From Berkiella sp964594635 (GTDB lineage Bacteria > Pseudomonadota > Gammaproteobacteria > Berkiellales > Berkiellaceae): a stretch of DNA of 64,000 bases. The notes under the pieces were generated by a model. The model was not told the DNA's origin, ran no database searches, and was given only the letters and a program-made list of their open reading frames with translations. Below, in pieces: positions 60,017 to 64,000 of this stretch. Both the position numbers and the translations under genes were made by a program. The DNA lies in assembly GCA_964594635.1 (NCBI GenBank), contig CAZQMV010000004.1, positions 62,001 to 126,000 on the forward strand, written 5' to 3'. Positions within the stretch are counted from its first letter, which is position 1; each line of letters starts with the position of its first letter.

Positions 60017-62215
60017 TTAATCGTCGACAGCTTCTAGTTTAGCGTAAGTTAACACCAACCACTTCTTTCCTTCATGAACAAAATTCACCTGGACTCGCGC
60101 CGTTTCACCAGAACCATCGCCACTGACGACAACACCTTCACCAAAACGCTGATGGCGTACGCGCTGTCCAAGCGTAAACGGAAAATCTTTGCTTGGAAGC
60201 TTGCTAACAGTAACACTGCTACCCAGTGTTTCCACTTTGGTGTTGAGGTTGGTTGTTTCGATCAAACCACTTGGAATTTCTTCTATAAAGCGCGATGGAC
60301 GATTCATGCCAGACAACCCAGCAAATGCGCGTTTTTGAGCATAGGTTAAATATAATTTACGCATTGCTCGTGTTAGGCCCACATAGCATAACCGTCGCTC
60401 TTCTTCTAAGAGTGAACGCTCTTGCAAGCTACGATGATGAGGGAAAAGCCCCTCTTCTAGGCCGCAAAGAAAGACGAGCGGAAATTCTAATCCTTTTGCA
60501 GAATGAAGCGTCATCAGTTTTATCGTCGCCTCTGTATCGGCATCTCTGTCACCCGCATCAAGTGCCACTTCAGATAAAAAGTCTGGCAAACTCTGTAACG
60601 AATGGGCTTGTGCTTCTGCTCGCAGCTCTTCAAAACTTTGATGAAACTGTTTTGCCGCCTGCACTAACTCATGCAAGTTTTCCACGCGTGCCTGTGTGCG
60701 CTCACCCGGTTGCGTTTTAACATACTGGAGTAAACCACTACGTTGCAAAACAACTTGCATTAATTGACCAAGTTGATGAAGCTCCACTTGCGTCAGTAAC
60801 TCTTCAATACACTCTATAAACTGGCGTAAACCGTTACTGATCCGTCCTGCAGACACTTGAGGAAAATAAACTTTGGTTGCTTCCCATAAAGATAATTGCT
60901 GCGCTCTGGCAACTTCTCGAATGTTTTCTAAGGTGCGATCGCCAATCCCGCGTGGGGGTAAGTTAATGACTCGCTCAAAAGCCGTATCATCATTACAATT
61001 GACCAATAGCCGCAGATAAGCCAAAACATCTTTCACTTCTGCGCGATCAAAGAATCGCAATCCACCAAAAATCCGATACGGCATATTCATTTGTCGTAAC
61101 GATTGCTCTAACACGCGTGACTGAGCATTTGAACGATAGAGTATAGCCACTTCGTCATAGCTACCGCCGCCTCGGATCCACTGACGAATTCTTTCAACGA
61201 CAAAGCGCGCTTCGTCTATTTCATTAAAAGCGCCATATAAGGTTAAACGCTCACCTTGCACACCTTGTGTCCAAAGCTCTTTGCCCAAGCGCGATTCATT
61301 GTTTGCAATTAGTGCATTAGCTGCTGCTAAAATGGTACTCGTTGAGCGGTAATTTTGCTCTAAACGGATCGTAACAATATCTTTAAAATCTTTATTTAAA
61401 CGATGAATATTTTCAATTTTTGCACCACGCCAGCCATAAATGGACTGATCATCATCGCCCACTATCATCATGCTGTTAGTTGGTGAGAATATCAGTCTTA
61501 ACCAAGCATATTGAATGGTATTCGTATCTTGAAATTCATCTACCAGCACATGACTAAAACGCTGTTGGTAATGCGCTAAAATATCTGGGTTATCGCGCCA
61601 TAACTCATACGCACGAAGGAGAATTTCTGCAAAATCGACAGTGGCAAATCGTTGACAATGTTGTTCATACAACCGATATAATTCGGTAAATAAAGCCACT
61701 TCATGAATAGTTGAAGAAAGCAAATTGCTCGCACGCTTGCCTTCATCTTTTTGGCGATTAATAAAGCCTACTGCTCGTTTTGGATCACAGTCTTGCTCGT
61801 CCCAACCGCGCTCACGGATGAGACGCTTCACAAGACGAAGCTGATCGTCGGCATCAATGATCTGGAAATTATTCGGTAAATGGGCTTCATGATAATGTTG
61901 ACGCAAAAGACGATGACAGATCCCATGAAAGGTGCCAACCCACAAATAACCGGTCGGGACACCAATCATTTTTTCGATGCGGCCTCTCATTTCTTGTGCC
62001 GCTTTATTGGTAAACGTTACCGCCAAAATCCGTGAGGCAGATATCTGCTCTTTCGCCATCAGCCATGCGATGCGATGAACGAGCACGCGTGTTTTACCAC
62101 TGCCTGCCCCTGCCAAAATCAGCAAATGCTTGGCATTCGAACTCACCGCTTGGTATTGCGCGTTATTGAGTTCACCTAAAATATGATCAAGGGAAGAGTC
62201 TTCCGTGACTGACAT
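60017..62215 (-). CDS. uvrD: DNA helicase II UvrD
   Basis: SF1A 3'-5' helicase of nucleotide excision and mismatch repair. The 732-residue length fits UvrD (E. coli 720). Motifs appear in order: Walker A AGAGSGKTRVL, TFTNKAAQEMRGR, VDEFQDTN, GDDDQSIYGWRGA, LEQNYRST, LMTLHSAKGLEFP and VGLTRA. The C-terminus has the RNA-polymerase-interacting Tudor-like segment (HQRFGEGVVV). With Dam also present, methyl-directed mismatch repair is plausible. The MFS gene lies 5 bases upstream on the same strand. Confidence 0.95.
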   Translation of the reverse strand: MSVTEDSSLDHILGELNNAQYQAVSSNAKHLLILAGAGSGKTRVLVHRIAWLMAKEQISASRILAVTFTNKAAQEMRGRIEKMIGVPTGYLWVGTFHGICHRLLRQHYHEAHLPNNFQIIDADDQLRLVKRLIRERGWDEQDCDPKRAVGFINRQKDEGKRASNLLSSTIHEVALFTELYRLYEQHCQRFATVDFAEILLRAYELWRDNPDILAHYQQRFSHVLVDEFQDTNTIQYAWLRLIFSPTNSMMIVGDDDQSIYGWRGAKIENIHRLNKDFKDIVTIRLEQNYRSTSTILAAANALIANNESRLGKELWTQGVQGERLTLYGAFNEIDEARFVVERIRQWIRGGGSYDEVAILYRSNAQSRVLEQSLRQMNMPYRIFGGLRFFDRAEVKDVLAYLRLLVNCNDDTAFERVINLPPRGIGDRTLENIREVARAQQLSLWEATKVYFPQVSAGRISNGLRQFIECIEELLTQVELHQLGQLMQVVLQRSGLLQYVKTQPGERTQARVENLHELVQAAKQFHQSFEELRAEAQAHSLQSLPDFLSEVALDAGDRDADTEATIKLMTLHSAKGLEFPLVFLCGLEEGLFPHHRSLQERSLLEEERRLCYVGLTRAMRKLYLTYAQKRAFAGLSGMNRPSRFIEEIPSGLIETTNLNTKVETLGSSVTVSKLPSKDFPFTLGQRVRHQRFGEGVVVSGDGSGETARVQVNFVHEGKKWLVLTYAKLEAVDD

Positions 62216-62220
62216 GCTGC

Positions 62221-63483
62221 TTATTCCTGTTTATCACGAATCAAGGGAACGATGAGTAAGGCACTAATCAGGTAAAATATGGGCAATAGCACCAAACTGA
62301 TATGGTAATCTGCAACTGCATAAATAGGCTCTCCATTAGGAAGTATTTCGCCCGAACGTACTTTATCTAAAATCCAACCGACTGAATAAGTTAAAATGGC
62401 ACTACCAAACATCGAAACCATATTTACAAAGCCAACAGCCGTTGCGACATACATCGATGAATTAAAGCGCTCTATCATGACAAATGCCAACACATACGTA
62501 CCTGTTGCACCAAAAGTGAAAAACAGAATACACGCCGATAATTCTGTGAGATGGGGTAAATAAATGATTAAGGTCAACGCGGTTGCGGCAATGAAAGCTG
62601 AAATAGCCATTGGCCATTTGCGGTTGTCAAAAAGACCTGAAATCCATCCCAATAAAGGACTTCCCACCGCCATACCAATAAAAGTCATGGTAACCGCAGG
62701 CATGGAAGCAGCATCTCGAGAAATCCCGTGCACATCGACAAGGAATTTCACGCCCCATGCACCACCAAAAGCATCGGTTGGCGCGGTAACAAAAAAGGCA
62801 TAAATCCCGACGATCCAACTTTGCGGCTGTTTAACAACTTCTTTTAAACAGCGCCAAAAAGGTGGCGAGCTTTTGGTCTGAAGTTCAAATTCTGGATGAT
62901 CCGGATTATGATCACGAATACAAATCCAAGCGAAAACAGTTAACACTAACCCAAACAAACCAAGATAAATCATCAATTCGCGCCAGGTGAGATAATCAAG
63001 TCCCAAAGAAAGTGGCGCGCCCCCAACAGCGGCACCTAAAGTACCAATGGTGAGCGTTAACCCAGTCATAAAGGGGAACCAATGAGGTGCAAACCAAATA
63101 TTGACGATTTTAAGACAGCTGATAAAAGCAAATGCTGAGCCAGCACCAATCAGGGCACGCATGATGCAGCCAACAAAAAAGCTTTGGGTATAAGCCAGCG
63201 CTAACGTACTTAAGCCGCATAACATAATGGCGAAAGTGAGCAGTCGTCTTGGACCATATTTATCCGTTAAAGCGCCAACGGGAAGTTGCAGCGGCGCATA
63301 AGCCCAATACCAAAAAGAGGAGAAAAGACCAAAGTCCCTGGCATCCATGTCAAATGCCAACGATAGTTCTTCTACCAGAACATTGGGTGATACACGCAAC
63401 AAAAATTCATATAAATAGAATAGTGTCGCTACGCCAAACATCAGTAACGGGAGTACAACAAGCTTGAAGCGATGGTGAGTCAT
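62221..63483 (-). CDS. Major facilitator superfamily transporter
   Basis: Inner-membrane transporter with 12 predicted helices in 420 residues. Motif A is seen as GALTDKYGPRRLL in loop 2-3. The N-terminal YLYEFLLRVSPNV resembles a group of MFS proteins common in Legionellales, some of which (Pht type) import amino acids or nucleosides; the substrate here is unknown. It is divergent from hmgA across 152 bases and shares its strand with uvrD. Confidence 0.86.
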   Translation of the reverse strand: MTHHRFKLVVLPLLMFGVATLFYLYEFLLRVSPNVLVEELSLAFDMDARDFGLFSSFWYWAYAPLQLPVGALTDKYGPRRLLTFAIMLCGLSTLALAYTQSFFVGCIMRALIGAGSAFAFISCLKIVNIWFAPHWFPFMTGLTLTIGTLGAAVGGAPLSLGLDYLTWRELMIYLGLFGLVLTVFAWICIRDHNPDHPEFELQTKSSPPFWRCLKEVVKQPQSWIVGIYAFFVTAPTDAFGGAWGVKFLVDVHGISRDAASMPAVTMTFIGMAVGSPLLGWISGLFDNRKWPMAISAFIAATALTLIIYLPHLTELSACILFFTFGATGTYVLAFVMIERFNSSMYVATAVGFVNMVSMFGSAILTYSVGWILDKVRSGEILPNGEPIYAVADYHISLVLLPIFYLISALLIVPLIRDKQE

Positions 63484-63635
63484 AAACTGCTCTTTATCAT
63501 ACTGAATATGAAGTAGGATAACCGTCTCATTTTATCGTTTGGGCTGAGTCTAATCCAAGTTGAGAGAGGATAGCAATACAAATAGCGTTGTTGCGGGTAT
63601 CATAAAAAAAGGATGATAAATTTTAGGGTAATCGG

Positions 63636-64000
63636 ATGACTAAAGAATATATTTACCAAAAAGGTTTTGGCAGCCACTGGCAAAGCGAAGCGCTAAAAGG
63701 CGCTCTGCCGAAGGGACAAAATTCTCCTCAAAAGCCACCTTTTGGGCTGTATGCAGAACAATTAAGTGGCAGCGCTTTTACAAGAGCCCGTCATCAGAAT
63801 TTTCGAAGCTGGTTATATCGGATTTTGCCTTCTGCAGTACACGCACCTTTTCAAGGAGTTCCCCATAGCGGCTTAACGCTCACCGCCAACGAAGCCTCTC
63901 CTTCTCCCGCACAAATGCGCTGGGATCCCTTAGCAGATCCTGTCACCAACACTGATTTTATCTTAGGTATAAAAACATTATTGGTTAATGGTTCACCTTT
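63636..64000 (+). CDS. hmgA: Homogentisate 1,2-dioxygenase, 3'-truncated by window edge
   Basis: Non-haem iron enzyme opening the ring of homogentisate in phenylalanine/tyrosine degradation. Only the first 121 codons are in the window. The N-terminus is diagnostic: GFGSHWQSEAL, LPKGQNSPQKPPFGLYAEQLSG, and RSWLYRILPSAVH, with only small changes from characterised HmgA. The iron ligands lie beyond the edge. The ATG at 63636 follows an AGGG ribosome-binding site. Loss of hmgA causes pyomelanin in several gammaproteobacteria; downstream catabolic genes cannot be seen. Confidence 0.9.
   Translation, partial: MTKEYIYQKGFGSHWQSEALKGALPKGQNSPQKPPFGLYAEQLSGSAFTRARHQNFRSWLYRILPSAVHAPFQGVPHSGLTLTANEASPSPAQMRWDPLADPVTNTDFILGIKTLLVNGSP

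Overview
The window is a gene-dense chromosomal stretch from a gammaproteobacterium with a base composition in the low-to-mid 40s % G+C (estimated by eye). Almost every core gene has a clear gammaproteobacterial counterpart. From memory, gene order resembles two conserved Pseudomonas blocks: hemB-trxA-rho / hemYXDC-algRZ / cyaY-lptM-lysA-dapF / dsbB-algQ-algP / glnB-ubiK-comM-rep-cytochrome c5, and dsbA-cytochrome c4-engB-sRNA-polA. A Ulp1-like protein, heat-shock control by both HrcA and RpoH, and an Rsm-type RNA suggest a host-associated relative of the Legionellales, but order-level placement is inference. No rRNA, tRNA, CRISPR array or complete insertion sequence was seen.

Layout. 1-6.2 kb: gpmI (5'-truncated by the window edge), envC, ctpA and a CPC-type P1B metal ATPase. 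6.2-10.4 kb: rpoH (minus) with a CIRCE-like operator upstream, three proteins of unknown function and a fatty-acid-hydroxylase/sterol-desaturase homologue. 10.5-15.8 kb: hemB, trxA, rho, ubiD and a flavin reductase. 15.8-25.6 kb: a long minus-strand run, transcribed from cyaY through an esterase, algZ, algR, hemC, hemD, an outer-membrane barrel gene, hemX, hemY and fpr, followed by a separately promoted Ulp1/C48-like protein whose catalytic Cys is Asp. 25.7-29.3 kb: lptM, lysA, a DUF481-type protein, dapF and dsbB. 29.2-31.5 kb: a convincing CsrB/RsmZ-family RNA on the minus strand, then rsd/algQ, fdxA and an AlgP-like Lys/Ala/Pro repeat protein. 31.5-36.8 kb: a HAD phosphatase, a 2-hydroxyacid dehydrogenase, a small membrane protein, speA, speE and a PII gene. 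36.8-47 kb: ubiK, a CDP-alcohol phosphatidyltransferase, a CHASE4-like membrane protein, a Kef-type antiporter, comM, a membrane spermidine-synthase-like protein and rep. 47-52.6 kb: cytochrome c5, a YgjP-type metallopeptidase, glutathionyl-hydroquinone reductase, dam, dsbA, cytochrome c4 and engB. 52.6-54.5 kb: a repeat-rich accessory slot holding a structured sRNA candidate, a Bro-N/antirepressor-type gene and a 60-residue membrane protein between 19-bp direct repeats. 54.5-64 kb: polA (proofreading site lost), recD2, a Cys-rich bufferin-like secreted peptide, uvrD, an MFS transporter and the 5' part of hmgA.

Functionally, the genes cover haem synthesis and iron handling (hemB, hemCDXY, cyaY, fpr, fdxA), envelope redox and respiration (dsbA, dsbB, cytochromes c4 and c5, ubiD, ubiK), lysine/peptidoglycan precursors (lysA, dapF), polyamines (speA, speE) and DNA replication/repair (polA, rep, uvrD, recD2, dam). 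Regulation is prominent: RpoH with a predicted HrcA site, AlgZ/AlgR, Rsd/AlgQ, PII and an Rsm-type RNA. The most unusual items are the Rsm-type RNA, the active-site-dead Ulp1-like protein with its own promoter and operator-like dyad, the CIRCE-rpoH arrangement, the sRNA in the Spot42/ErsA slot, and several small palindromic extragenic elements.
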